From positions 2,391,001-2,455,000 of the forward strand of contig JABRWF010000005.1 in the NCBI GenBank assembly GCA_018343915.1: 64,000 bases of DNA, given 5' to 3'. How positions within the stretch are numbered: the first letter of the stretch is position 1; every line of letters starts with the position of its first letter. The position numbers and the translations under genes were made by a program. The stretch is from Agroathelia rolfsii (taxonomy: Eukaryota; Basidiomycota; Agaricomycetes; Amylocorticiales; Amylocorticiaceae). Shown here piece by piece: positions 35,575 to 47,800 of this stretch. The notes under the pieces are model-generated. The model ran no database searches, was not told the origin of the DNA, and was given only the letters and a program-made list of their open reading frames with translations.

Positions 35575-37120
35575 ACTGATATTGCAAAATACGGATAGTG
35601 TTGACTTGACTCTAATCTTGATGCCTCAAGCACTTATTAAACTGTCAGAAATGGATTGCTGGCTCTGGACGCGGTGTATCTTGATGTCTTCATGTTGCTT
35701 GAGGCCTTCAAATCTTGTGGCATCCTCCGGGGCTTGTCTTGAGAGATCTTCAGGCTGTTATTGGCCTCTTGTCTTGAATATTTTGAAAGCACACGGACAG
35801 TCAGTCGGAACAAGAGAAAGGGACGCATTCCATTCGAGCGCCAACAAGTAGATGGTGGTCGTTGGGGTTCAAGTTGGCTTGCGTGTCCCTCTCCTCCCTC
35901 CCATCCCATCAGGACGTCGGGATCCGACTCCGACTGCCGACGCCTTCTATCAAGGGCATCAAGGAGCGCCGCCGCTCTCGTGACTTCTAAGGCCGCTCAC
36001 CGCCCATTGCTCCATTGTTCGGTCGGCGGCCCAGTCACGCGCCGTGCGTGACACCCTATTGTCCCGCCGCGTCGGGTTCGTCTAGAATACCGAAAGTGGT
36101 TGACAACGGCCGGCGTCCGGGACTAAATTTGCGTCCGAAGTTGAGAGTCATCAGGAATGTCGCTTGTGCTGGATGAGTCCTAGTCATTCGTGGTTCGTGA
36201 GCAGAGTTACATGGAACCTAGGAGATAGCGACAGCTCAAGAATTGCAGCTAGCAAAAGACAACGAGATAATGGAGAAAATGAGCGCCTGAGACGATAGGG
36301 CACGTCGCCGATGCTGGCCACCGACTAGTGTCCGAACGAGAAAACGCGAGGCAGTCGTTTATATTCAATCCATCAACAAATCCACCGGGCGCTGTCGACA
36401 CATAGCTCGCTTGGTATACGACATAAAGGCCCTCGAAACCGTGATTCCGAGATAGCGTGGATAAGACAGTATACAGAGAACCTGATGAGGTGGGGGCTGG
36501 CAACAGAACGAGCACCGGATAGTGAGTGGGAACAAAAGCAAGTTGGTGGAAAAACCCAGTGAAGAAGTGTCGTCGACGTCTCGTGTTCTTTTATCTTGGG
36601 ACTGCCTCGCATTCTAGCCCCTGGCATCGAGCAAACGTCGTGTAAAGCGACGGGATACGACTCGGTGTGTGACTAAACATTGTATGATGACGGTTGGTTG
36701 AATCCGCGCCGCCAATAGCTTCCTTGACCGATCTGCTGCCCACCCCCCCCGGTTCTGGAGGTTGGCTGAGACCCTGCATACATCGTCGGGTCAGCCAGCC
36801 GTGGATGGATAACATCCACCGCTTTACGTGCTCTCTCTTTCTGTGCCTTTCTTCTGTCTCTCCCTCTCTCCACCACCGAAATCAGCGCCTTGCGCACACA
36901 CTCGTACTTCATTTTACTTCGCTCCTTCGCTAGTTTTCTATCTTTTCTATTGTTTAATTTTTGACTATGCCGCGCTCTCATAGCGGCTCTAGGATACCTC
37001 GGCAGCCATACCCCTCCTTCAGTCTTGTTGTCTATTGTGCCTTTCTCCCACCTCCAGAGCCAGTTTTTGGTCCTTTTACCGTATCTGAGGACATCCCAGT
37101 GGTACAACCTTGGAATGAAG
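35575..37120 (+). repeat. Left arm of a large inverted duplication
   Basis: Its outer part, about 35815-36130, is strongly similar to the reverse complement of about 40920-41228, including a GC-rich core (CACGCGCCGTGCGTGACACC) that is identical in both arms. Similarity continues more weakly inward through 36380 and again around 36600-36760 and in the exons of the gene starting at 36967. The outermost 200 bases are rich in CAAGA/TCTTG motifs on both arms. Edges are approximate. Confidence 0.8.
36249..36560 (-). pseudogene. Relic matching the small membrane-protein gene at 40475-40795
   Basis: On the left arm of the inverted duplication, the minus strand reads YVSTAPGG and later CLAFSRSDTSRWPASAT, where the right-arm gene reads YVSIVSPR and LVFSRSGASRPASAV. 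The start and the hydrophobic N-terminus are not preserved in one frame. I infer a diverged or dead copy of the divergent partner gene. Confidence 0.5.
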
Positions 37121-37541
37121 AGCACGAGCTCATGGTACGTTGACATTCATCACCTTGAATCTGCCTGTCTAACTCAAGTTTACTAGCAAACGGTCGATTA
37201 TCGTGGTTATGTCGAAGATCTCCCCCGGGTTACTTTTGCTTTGGTAGGTATTTCATGTCTGCTTAATTAACTGACAAACGGTCTTATGATTCAATCCCGT
37301 ATAGCCTGATCCAGATGTCATGCCTCGGCAGGTTCTCAGCTTCACATATTCAAGAGAAGCCACAAACATAGTACAAAGCAGGAGGCACAAACACGACAGC
37401 GGTGGGATCAAGTCTATGGTATACACCTCTAATTCCAGGTTGCGAGTTCCTATTTACGCACTCACCATCTAACAGATCCGCACACGAATTTCTTTACTGG
37501 CTCGTCGACTTGGCACTCGGTCCAAGCATGTTCAAATATAA
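36967..37541 (+). CDS. Small four-exon protein of unknown family (left-arm copy)
   Basis: Not recognised. Exons 36967-37134, 37187-37243, 37305-37418, 37476-37541, all phase 0, 134 residues. Starts MPRSHSGSRIPRQPYP; the block YPSFSLVVYCAFLPPPE is shared exactly with the inverted copy at 39408-40030. Then come an acidic stretch (EDIPVVQPWNEEHEL), DYRGYVEDLPRVTFAL, a basic His/Arg/Lys-rich part (RRHKHDSGG), and a basic C-terminus (LARRLGTRSKHV). Conservation of four exons and intron phases between two diverged copies is good evidence that both are genes. Introns have consensus donors (GTACGT, GTAGGT, GTATAC). No signal peptide or membrane span is evident. A role cannot be assigned from the sequence. 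Confidence 0.7.
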
Positions 37542-37872
37542 TCTATACACCAGTGGAAACCAATTTTGTTCGCTAAGTGTTACCCCGAATCGGCGGTAGC
37601 TTCAAGCCACTGGCACAAAATTACACATAGTACTTTATCCTGTATTATACCGATACCTCTGAGTCACTCCTTCTCAATCTCTATTTAGAAATTTTTTTGT
37701 ATATAGTCCTTATGAATTTGAACCAAATTGTCTTTGAAATGTAACTTCTCGTTGTCATAGGGAGCAGTCAGTAATAGTAGTCCCATACCAACTAGGACGA
37801 ATAGCGCAATTCACTCTCCGCCGGATGTTAGTAATAGTAACATAGCAACATTTGCACACGCTTGTGAAGTAA

Positions 37873-39084
37873 ATGACCAACTCAAGGACATGTGTGACGT
37901 CACTGACAATGCTACCTCTCTTGTTGCTACTACCATTACTGCCTATAGCCGCCCTGGGCGTTTTTCTCATTTTTCTTATCCTCAGGTGGCTTTATATAAT
38001 GCCGTCTCTATCATCCGTTGCCACGTATTTTTATTCTACGATTACGCATTCATATAATTATCTAACGTGCGTATTAAAGTCGACAAATTCTACTTATAAG
38101 GCACGAACTCAGTGTTCATATTCTATTCTAACTTGAATGCAGAGACGGGGAGGCCGAAATAGGCGATAAATACACTATCGTGCGACATTGTAGGCCTTTT
38201 GTCGTTTACCAGGGCTTGAAGACGACTGTCCCTGTGACTATATTAGGAAACGACCCTTTGCCAGCAAATCACCGAGTGTTTCTCCAGAAGAGAGGATATC
38301 GTACCGGCCTGTTGTATGTACCGGTCTATGCTGTACCAATAACGCCCCGTAATAATTACATCGTATTTTGTTTCTTTCAGAGGATGGACGATCGGTGGCC
38401 TCCTTGGTGGATCCAAACTGCCCGGGATTGAGGTGACCCCAGTCTCGAGCGTATCTTACTCAGAGCTTAGTCCCTCACTTCGCAAGCGGTACGAGGAGGA
38501 CATTCGCAGGATACTTGGAAACACGAACCAAGCCATCCAAGAGACGCTCATTGTACATGTACCTGTTGCATCTGGAGACGGCTATTTCCGCCTGCGCGTC
38601 ACGACCGATAACCCACGCAAGACAATTGCGGTGAGCCCTTCGTTCCGCGTAGGCAGCTTCACTTGGGCAAGTGCACAGACACAGGGCGCGTCTCCGATGG
38701 GCATTGTCCCAGAATTGCTTGTTCGGGGTGCTTTCATCAGTGTCAAAGCATCTGGTGAGTCAAATAGACTCCCCTGTTTGGCGGTAAGCTAAAGATTATC
38801 TGCTTGGATTGGTAGCATATGCGGCTTTCTATGCTGCGTTCCCCGTGATAAAAATCGCTGAGTATACTCCTGGTCCGTGGAGGCGGTATGCGCTCCGCCT
38901 AGCGAGCGATCGCCTGGGAGTGACAGATCAGATACGTAGTGCAAATGACCGCCTCCGTCAGACACAAGATGATCTGTATCGTAAGGTTCCATTTGGCACA
39001 GTGGGCGTACGCTCGTGGGCGGACATAGAGAAAGACGAGAATATGGGGCGTGGAGGGACGGCGTATGCTGGACCAAAGCTCTGA
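37873..39084 (+). CDS. Single-span membrane protein of unknown function
   Basis: Not assigned to a named family. Exons 37873-38066, 38143-38313, 38381-38754, 38816-39084, 335 residues, every junction in phase. An N-terminal hydrophobic run (residues about 12-38, PLLLLLPLLPIAALGVFLIF) is a signal anchor. The rest is soluble-looking: CRPFVVYQGLKTTVPVTILG, GWTIGGLLGGSKLPGIEVTP, LRKRYEEDIRRILGNT, LIVHVPVASGDGYFRLRV, SPSFRVGSFTWASAQ, then a second fairly hydrophobic stretch (AYAAFYAAFPVIKIAEYTPG) and an Arg-rich helix; it ends ENMGRGGTAYAGPKL. The protein looks well preserved, with balanced composition and no internal stop. It lies between the two inverted copies of the small gene and is not itself duplicated in the window. 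Confidence 0.82.
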
Positions 39085-39407
39085 TTACTTAGCGTGATTA
39101 TTACATCGGTGGGCGATGGCGTCGCATTTGCTGAGTGATTACTCTGGACGTTTTCACTGAAGACTCATACACTTTGTACTTCAAGCTAGATGATTGTGGG
39201 TATCATAGAATGAAATTTGAGAATGCTAACTTGTTTTGGTAAGACATGTACATGATAACAACAATGATTGGGTAGACGTGTGAATTGCAAGATGGAAGTG
39301 TAACGAAAAGGAAGCTGAATATGACGAAAACGATAAAATAATATTAATGAAAACATAGAATACCGTAAGCAATAGATTGACAATCATGACTGATGATTGT
39401 CATGGCA
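39085..39407. other. Convergent 3' region
   Basis: 323 bases between the stops of the membrane-protein gene and the right-arm small gene, A/T-rich. No gene seen. Confidence 0.5.
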
Positions 39408-40030
39408 TTATTTCCGCACTGACGAACCCAAGACGCGTAACCCAGAAAGCTTGTGCCAGATACGATGAGCCGAGGTCTGCAGCTGAACAACTCGTGAATT
39501 CTCGTCCCCGAGAAAACATTCAAATTAGTCCTTACCTTAGATTGGATGCGCTTGTCTGCAAACATAGGATACTTGTCTTTGGTATCCATGGCTTTAGCAC
39601 CAAAGTGTTTCGGTGTACGATGGTGTTTATATCTCATTGTGTGTTTTGTTGTGCTCGACTCAGGCTGTGAGAAATTGTAACGTTAGACACATTGTGAAGA
39701 CGAAGAAAACTACGCGACTGACAAATACAAACGTGACCCGTGGGCGATCGGTGTGATACGCGACATGATAGTCAATAGTGTCGGTTTCCTAAAGCCACCA
39801 ACTTAGGGACTCAATGTCTGCTAAGATATAAGAACTTGACCCACTGTGAGTTCCCCCTCACTGATATCCCCATCTGTTGGTAGCACTACCACCGATACAC
39901 CCTCGGTTTCAGTAGTAAAGGCTGGGCCAGCAAATAGTTCTGGTGGTGGAAGAAAGGCGCAGTAAACGACGAGACTGAATGAAGGGTATGGCGGGCGATT
40001 TAGAGGCATCATGCTGGTGGTGCGCGGCAT
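39408..40030 (-). CDS. Small four-exon protein of unknown family (right-arm inverted copy)
   Basis: Paralogue of the gene at 36967-37541 in opposite orientation. Exons 40030-39845, 39788-39723, 39664-39536, 39476-39408, all phase 0, 149 residues. The exons correspond one to one: exon 1 shares YPSFSLVVYCAFLPPPE and an acidic tail; exon 2 reads DYHVAYHTDRPRVTFVF against DYRGYVEDLPRVTFAL; exon 3 is basic (RYKHHRTPKHFGAKAM); exon 4 ends SGLRVLGSSVRK. Outside the shared exon-1 block the proteins are strongly diverged, so the duplication is old or has evolved quickly. Function unknown. Confidence 0.68.
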
Positions 40031-40474
40031 GATGTATGGTTTTTCAAGTGAGAGGCGACAAAGCAAGATGGGCTCTGCGGAAAGCTAGCGTGCAGATTGT
40101 TGGCAGCGAGGGGCCGTATAGGAAGAGGAAGAGCGAGAACGAGGCGAAGGGAGAAGACTGAACATATAAAGCCATTCCGAGTCCGTCAGAGTACTCGGAC
40201 CTGACCGTGTTCGCGTCATGTACATGTCCCGATGACTTGAGCAATTGTGCACTGTGCAGGGTTATGGCCAAGCTTCAGAACGTTCTGCATCCCATCGGTT
40301 AGAGGAAGTTATCGAGGGCGCGGACCCAGTCGCGGGCAGCCATCATCGTGCAATGCTTAGCCACTCTTACCGAACACCCTTCGCTTTATGTGGCATCAAA
40401 TCTGCTCTTAGGACCTTAAACCCAACAACTAGGCGGATTGAAAATCCGTATCACCAACTTGGTCGTCGTCGACA
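40031..40474. promoter_or_regulatory. Divergent promoter region of the right-arm gene pair
   Basis: 444 bases between the start codons at 40030 (-) and 40475 (+). It has its counterpart on the left arm (about 36600-36960). No specific site was identified. Confidence 0.4.
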
Positions 40475-40795
40475 ATGAACCCGCCGCCTCTTTTGTCAGC
40501 GCTCTTTCCGAACATTCCCGCGGTCGCTTTCAGCTTCTATTGCCTTCTGGTACTCGCCTGTGCTCTCTGGCTATTGTTCCTCATGTCTAGAACAGCCCAA
40601 GGACCCTCGTCGACGCCGCATTACGTGTCGATAGTGTCTCCAAGGCGCGACCTGTTCGGAGTAAATCTGAAGATTGACATAGACGGCCGCCTCGTGTTTT
40701 CTCGTTCGGGCGCTAGTCGGCCGGCATCGGCGGTGCTCTATCGTTTCGGGCGCGCAACCTCTTCAGCATCTCATTCTCTCCTGCTTGCTTCTTGA
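40475..40795 (+). CDS. Small membrane-anchored protein, unknown (divergent partner)
   Basis: Single-exon frame of 106 residues. It starts MNPPPLLSALFPNIPAV and has a strongly hydrophobic segment (residues about 15-38, FSFYCLLVLACALWLLFLM), then a polar tail with LKIDIDGRLVFSRSG. No family recognised. Support comes from its position: divergent from the small gene at 39408-40030, with a recognisable relic at the matching place on the left arm. It may continue through an intron downstream; the frame ends at 40795 in DNA still similar to the other arm. Confidence 0.45.
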   Translation: MNPPPLLSALFPNIPAVAFSFYCLLVLACALWLLFLMSRTAQGPSSTPHYVSIVSPRRDLFGVNLKIDIDGRLVFSRSGASRPASAVLYRFGRATSSASHSLLLAS

Positions 40796-41570
40796 CTTGG
40801 GCCATCACTATCGCTATACTAGGCTGTATCCAGTTCTCGAGCTCTCTGCAAGACAACCAAGCACTGAGCCAATACGAGCGGGATTCCTGGTATATACACT
40901 CTCGACTCCGGACGCATATTTGGTCCCGGACGCCGGCCGTCGTCGATTATTTTCGGTACCCTAGACGAACCCGACGCGGCGGGGTAATAGGGTGTCACGC
41001 ACGGCGCGTGACTGGGCCGCCGACCGACGCCGACCGAATAATGGGCAGTGTGCGGCTTTAGAGCTCGCGAGAGCGGCGCCGCCCTTGATGGAAGACGTCG
41101 GGATCCGGAGTCGGCTGCCGACGTCCTGATGAGACTTATGCAAGGGAGGAGGGGACACGCAAGCCAACTTGAACCCCAACAACCACCATCTACCTGTTGG
41201 CGCCCGAATGGAATGTGTCTCCGTCTCTTCTTCCCCCCCCCCCCCCAGTTGACCATGCATGTGTGTTGCGAAGACCCCAAGCTTCAAGTTCAAGAGTCAA
41301 GACTCGGAATGAAGAACTTCAAGACAGAAGATCCAGTTTAAAGACCGAAGACTGAAACGCCATGCCACTTTCAACAATTAACTGTGCCTTCAAGATTGTT
41401 ATCGACCCCGCAAGTGTAGTGAAGAGTGCCATGAAGAGATTGCCGATAATAGATGTGTGCTACAAATGTTCAAGATTCCTTCAAGAGACAGCAAACTCAA
41501 GCCCAGGATAATCATCAATACTTCATAAAGCAGACAAGACAGCAAGAACGTCTTCGGGTGCATCAAGGTG

Positions 41571-44500
41571 AAATTCAATGATAGGACCTCGAGTCACGAT
41601 GCCCGTCCCTCCCCAAGCATGTCCCAAGCCTGAAACATCAGCACAGTTGGAGAATAGTGGATTTGAATTACAGGAAGTCATTCAGGAATATTTGTGGCCT
41701 GTTCGATTGTGAGGTATAAACAAAGGGAATGGGGGTGTTCAATATCCAGAGTACTTGCCCCTCACGGTCCTTCAAAGATTATCCCTAAGACATCGTTCGC
41801 CCTCCTAACCCTCACTGTTTGATACAGGTAATTGCCCGGTCGATGATGTTTCTTCCTGGATGAGACGAATGGACCGGTGCCACAAAACGACTAATCATGC
41901 CCTATTTCTCCCAAATTTCGACTCACGCTCAGTGTTTCTGGCCGACATTCCACGAGCAGGTAATTGACTCTCCGGTGCGCGACAGCAACTCTGGTTACCC
42001 CGCTTGTAATCCGTGTATCAAGTTATTGGGCTTGGATCGGTAAGGAGTGTCTTTCCCCACTGAAAGAGAAACGTCTGAATTCGACCAGTGCGAGTTGCAA
42101 GAGAGGCAGAATAATTCATCAGGATATTTGTATCCACAGCAGCAACAAGAAAGCGATGTCCATGAGCTTTCACATGGTGGAAGGAAAGTAAGGTAAGTGG
42201 TCAGCGCGATGGCCACCATTGTTGACGGCGGCTGGCAGCCTGGATGACACACGCGAGCCTGAGGCAACTCCGCCCCCGATCACGCCTGAACTGACACCTC
42301 CTCTCAGTATAGATACTAGAACACTCTACAACAGTGCGTTATTGATTTGATTTTATCCGTTTTATTCTTTTGGTACTTAGATTGTGGAACTTGCGATTTT
42401 TACGCTCACGTGTTGCAAGGAATTGCCGTGTTTTGACGCAGCATTTTTGTGCAATGCTGTCTCAATTTCATGTTTACGCTTAACCGCCTCAAACCCTGGT
42501 TCAAGCAATCGCAACCTATTTCTAAGCCTAAACAAATTAACGGTCTGAAATAGCGACGGAAAATTTTTCACAGCATCTGTGTCATATAACGATTTCAGGT
42601 TTGAACATGGACTAATAAACCCTTGGAAAAGACACTGGTACGTATTCGTACTGGCTTCGATACAGTGATTGAATTTTCTCATATTGGAAACAGACGTAGA
42701 CCGAATTCATTAAGCCTGTGAACACCCAACTTTCAAATCTTTTTGAAGCCTACCAATTCGGATTTCTACCGTGTATTGCTCACAGACCGCTTCATTTTGT
42801 GCTTGCGCAAAAATGAACAAGACAGTCTTATCCTATGGATTACTATTCCGATTTTGCGCGACGAGGACCTGCTGGTTCACTGTGATATGAGGATCGAAAA
42901 TCGGACTACAACGCTTTGAATAGACAGCGATCGCACGGCTACTCATGGCAACCTCCGTCGACAAGGCATTCATTCGTAATCGTCAAGGGAGACATCTTAC
43001 GGAATTTCTATGCCCAGAATCAGCTCGACTGACTTTGCGATTTAATCATACATGTATTGCGTGCACGCACACGGCGGCGAGCGGCCTGCATCGGACTTGT
43101 CGGTCTCGTCTCGATTTGTCTCTAGGTCTTATATATCGAGTATTCTATGTTCTTCTCTTTCAGATTCTTTTTTTTTCTATAGGTAATCCTCCTAGCAAAC
43201 TCTCCGTATTAAGCGGTTGATCCTTGGGTTGATACATATACATGTGCATGTAAATAGGATATTCAATGATATAAAGCGTATGGACAGTACGATGTTCGGC
43301 ACCGGCATGTGCATCCTTGAAATCCAAAAATTGGTGCAGGTCTTCTGATCTGAGCTATCGGCACCCGGTTTTCTTTGTGACATGAGAAAGTGCTTTTCTG
43401 TTGAGAACAACCCGACAACCTAATTGGACTCATTCTCGTGGCGGTTCCGACAAACGGCAAGCTTGGTTCAGGAGGTCAGGTCAACTTCACCTTATCACCC
43501 TTCGACTAATTCATGATTTGCATTTTTAACCGTTCGTCCACAGCACCCTCTGTCAGGGAAAATAAGGGTCCGAACAATGTCATTTACCTGTAATTTCATT
43601 TTTTTTTAGGAAATGAATATGGAGTTGTGCTTGATGATGGTGATATTACAGTTGGATGAACCAAGTCCGAGTAGATTATCACCATCATTTGTTTTGGTAA
43701 CCAACCACTGCATGTATTACTAGGAGTTTCTAGAACGTAAATTAGTTTGAGTCGAGAAGATGTTGCGCTTGCTTGATAGCAACCCGTGGGGTCATTAATC
43801 AGCGCTTCCTTGGGGTGGTTGTCTAAGTGGGAAAAGATGGCTTAAGAGTGAAGGATGCCGCCCCTATGCTGCTGTTCATCAATCAAGCCGACGGCGACGC
43901 CAATTCTCTGACATTCATTGGGACAAACCAGCTCATCATAAATAACCAGTTATAAGCATTGAAATCGGTTACAAATTTACACCTGAATCTGTTGCGGATC
44001 CACGAGAGCATTGAACGCTCTCATTCGCACGGCTCGAGTGTTCCGATGCTTGTCCGCACTGGTATTTCTGATGTAGATTACTGGGCAATGAACGATGGTG
44101 TGCCGTCAACATAGGTACTGCGGGTGTTCTCTCTCGCTGAATGTGGGATAAGCGCCCGCTGCTGTTATAATCAATGACGACCCTGGCTATTTCTCCTGTA
44201 CGTCAGATATGCGTGTCCAGGGACGTGAGCTGGGGATATGGTTAAGGTTGGATACTAGCTGCACTTTGGGTTAGTGCAGTGTGATTATGAGGAAAATCGT
44301 TTATTCGTCTATTTTGCGCATGCATGCCGCTACAGTACTCCTGGGCTCCAGTAGCACCTATGATGGAGTGATGTGATCAGTCTGAAACTAGACAAGTCGC
44401 ATGCAAGAAAAAAAAAAAAAAAAAAGACAGAGTCGGTGGCTAGTGAAATGATAGACAAAATAAATAAATAGTAATAAGAATTCTTATAGGCCACGGAGAC

Positions 44501-44866
44501 AATATAGTCGAGCCGAGGGATTTGCCCTCGTCCAAGTCGTCGGCTCATCCTCTTCCCTCTTCCCTCTCTCTCTCTTCCCTCCCTCTGTTTTGCTTTCTCT
44601 TGCTCTGCCAGCTATCTCGCTTGCTTGCTTGAATCTTACTGCTCTGTCAGGCACTTGTCGCTCTTTACCCTGTAGCTTACAGTCCAACGTCCCACCTCGG
44701 CTCTCGCAGTGCTGAGAGATACGCTCATTGGAACGAACGCTCACATCGCGCTCTTTACCACCTAACCTGTACTTAAAAGCACAGAAACCTGATTCTGGGC
44801 TGTAATACCACATCACTTTCATTCCTTCTGTCCCTCGCCTGTCATAAGATCAGAGTTGCAGCCTAG
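41571..44866. other. Long intergenic region without a confident gene
   Basis: About 3.3 kb. An open frame from ATG 41897 to a GTAAGG donor near 42039 (with ACNPCIKLLGLDR) and a Pro/Thr-rich stretch near 42240-42320 may belong to a small spliced gene or a relic, but no complete model could be built. An A-tract of about 17 lies at 44409-44425. The rest shows nothing I can support. Confidence 0.4.
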
Positions 44867-47800
44867 ATGGAAGCAGGTGAACTCGCGCGGTGGACACGCT
44901 TTGCAGCCAAGGGCGGCATAGGCAAATGTACTGCTCTCGAGGATTGTGTAGCTCAAGATGCAGATGACCTCATGTTCCTCAAGGTATGTAATATCAATAT
45001 CGCTCTCGCGATGTTTTAGCCTGCATGAGCAGGTAGATATTAGCAGTGCTCAACGTGTATGCATGTATTGCCTGATAGGAAGATGAAATAACGGTGCTCT
45101 TGCAATTACCCGAAGAGGGTCGATTTCTTGTACGTACATTTTACTGTAGCACCAAAGTCCAAAAATTGTAAAACAATCTATCGCTTACATGTCTTCCGAT
45201 ACTTCATTGGTCATTTAGGGCTACTGTGAGGGTGTCGTGGGCAGATTTAATGGTTCCCAAGTTCATTTTCATGGCAAACTCAAGAAACCTGTCCTCACGA
45301 AACGAGACTCGAGCAGGGCGTCCATGACACGTGTTGCCGCTTCATCTCCTGGCGTGCAGTCCCCTTCTCCAGTACCTCGTCACAGCTCTATGCGTACATC
45401 CGACGTCTCCGGTCTTCGTGTACTCGTTAGCTCGCCATCACCATCGGTTCTCTCTCCGGCTTTAAAGTCCCTAGATAACTCGCCCCCCATCTCGATCCCT
45501 TCCTCTCCACTCAGCAACACCAGAGACGAGACTGTCCCAGTCCCATTCCACCTACCGAGTGAACCCTCCGAGCCGAATTCACCACCTGCTCACATGTTCG
45601 GGGATGACATGGAGAACACACACGAACGCATGATCCAGCAAATCGAAGCAGAGATGAGTGCAACACTCGGCGAGCCCATCCCACGGTACATCTCTGGCAC
45701 ACCACCTCCCCATTCTACAGAAGACGAAGAGGAAGGGCCGAATACCGCAAGAGGACAACCACTCCCCCTCTTGTCCTCACCCTCCTTCTCTCGCTCTTTC
45801 GCTGACCACAGCATGGACCCATCAGAGCCGAGCATGCGCATCTCCGCCGCCCTCTCCGACGGCGAAGTGGGCATCGGCCTTTCTCTGCTCAATGATTTGG
45901 CCAACGGTTCGGATGGCTCAGATTATGGTGATGACGACGACGACGAGACCGATTATAATAGCTGGTCAGACAAACACCATACCAATGACAGCAGTCGCCC
46001 ACCTTCTGTATCTCATCATGACCAAAGCCCACCCCATTCTTCCCCACCGTCGCCAGATTCGACAATTGAATACCCTCAGCCACCTTCCCCGCTTCCCGCT
46101 GTGCCTTCTATACCAGTTGGCGGCACGCGCTCGAGAGCATCATCACGCGGATCCGAGGTCTGGGAGGGCGGGTCGGACATCTACGACGACTACCGATACT
46201 CACGCTATTCCATGGCATCGCGTATGTCCTTCCAGATCGGTGGCGGCGGAGGAGGTACCAGGCCGGGAACGCCCGAAGAGGTGCCACCGATGCCTCGGCC
46301 GAAGTTTGGCTCGGGTATGTCTGCGTCGGTATCTTTGAAGAGCGAGCAAGCGGGAGAAGCGCGCGGGATGATACCCCCTAGAAGTAGTGAGGAGGAGGTA
46401 CCTAGGATACAAAAAGTTCCACCGTCGTTATCGTTGTCACGGCCTATTTTGCCTGCTGCGCGGCAGCAGCCTGTCACAGAGGACGAGGACGAGGAGGGAG
46501 AAGAGGAAGGACAAGAAGTTCAGTACGTTGATACCATTAGCAAAAATCGACCGCCTTCGCTTGACTTGGGGAATGCGCGATCGCCACTGCTGCGTGCGAC
46601 GTTTGGCTCGCCGGAGCATTCGCCTGCGTTGAACTCGCGCTCGACGTTCATGTCCGAGCGCTCATCGACGGGCACCGCTACCACATCGTACCACTCTGGT
46701 TCGGGCCACCTCATATCGGAGCTGCGTGCGCATTTTGAGAAGGAGGCTGGTCGTGATGGTGCCAGCAGAGATTCAGTTAGCTCCCGCGAGCCGTTCTCTC
46801 CCACGTCGCGGGCATCTGTAGAATTTTCGGGGAGGGCGATCGTAGTAGAGGATGAGGAAGGGATTAACATTACAGACACGGATGGGAATACAACTGTACG
46901 GGACTCGGTGGTCAGCCGCAATGATGAAGACGATGATGATGATGCATCGGTGTACTCGACGCAGGACACTATTATGTCATCGTTATCGCAGACAAATGCT
47001 GCTGCTACTGCCGCCACCGCCGCCGTTGGCGCCAATTTGGCATCAGTATCACCATTGAGAATCGCCAAGACGAACAGCTCGATGTCGCCAACTTTCCCTC
47101 CTTCCGGTGCTTCGCCCTTGAACTCGCCAACTTCAGAAGTTTCCCCTTCTAACCTGACCGTGTCCTCGTTCATAAATCACCAGCACACTGTCCTTCTCCC
47201 AGATACGACAGACCTAGAGCGGCTCCCAGCGGCTATCCCGCGTCCGCCCCGAAATCCCCCGCCAGACGCCGCCGCCACTGCCCCTGTATCAGGCCCGAAC
47301 CAATTTATCTCCCGCACGAGCATCTTCCTCCCACATCCCAACGCGCCTAAACCGACGGCGAGCCCCGCAGGGCCTATGTACTCCCGCGCCGTTGGCGGCC
47401 AGCAACAATACCAACAATACCCCGTGCCGCCCCTGCCATCCGCTCATTCGCCCACCGGCGCGGGTTCGGTGCTATATACGATGCGCGTGGCTGCGACGCC
47501 GCAGTTTGCACCCAACGGTGTGCGGTTGAAGAAGACAATTTATGGCAAGGCGGTGGCGGATCTCTTGTCGGCCAATGGACCAGTATTGATGTCGTTTGCG
47601 AATACGCCGTTTACGGACGTGCCGGCAGTGAACATGGGGGTTGGTATGGGTGCAAGTGCAAATCCAAACGTGAACGTTGGCATGGGTATGGGTGGAAGTC
47701 TAGGTGGTGGGAATGTGCAGAAGCCTGTTAACGTGCCCCCACCTCCCCCGCCGTCATTGTTGGCGGGGAATGTGTCTGCACCAGCGGGTTTGCCGTTGCA

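Larger units (their letters stand above)
39800..41570 (-). repeat. Right arm of the large inverted duplication
   Basis: Reverse complement of the left arm. The outer part 40920-41228 is the best conserved; just outside it lies a C13 run (about 41234-41246) and then 41270-41570, rich in CAAGA motifs as on the outer left side. The arm includes the four-exon gene, its promoter and the divergent small gene. Confidence 0.8.

Noticed and set aside
46520..47173. 217-codon open frame on the minus strand
   Set aside because: Shadow of the Ser/Asp-rich region of the SH3-TBC gene.
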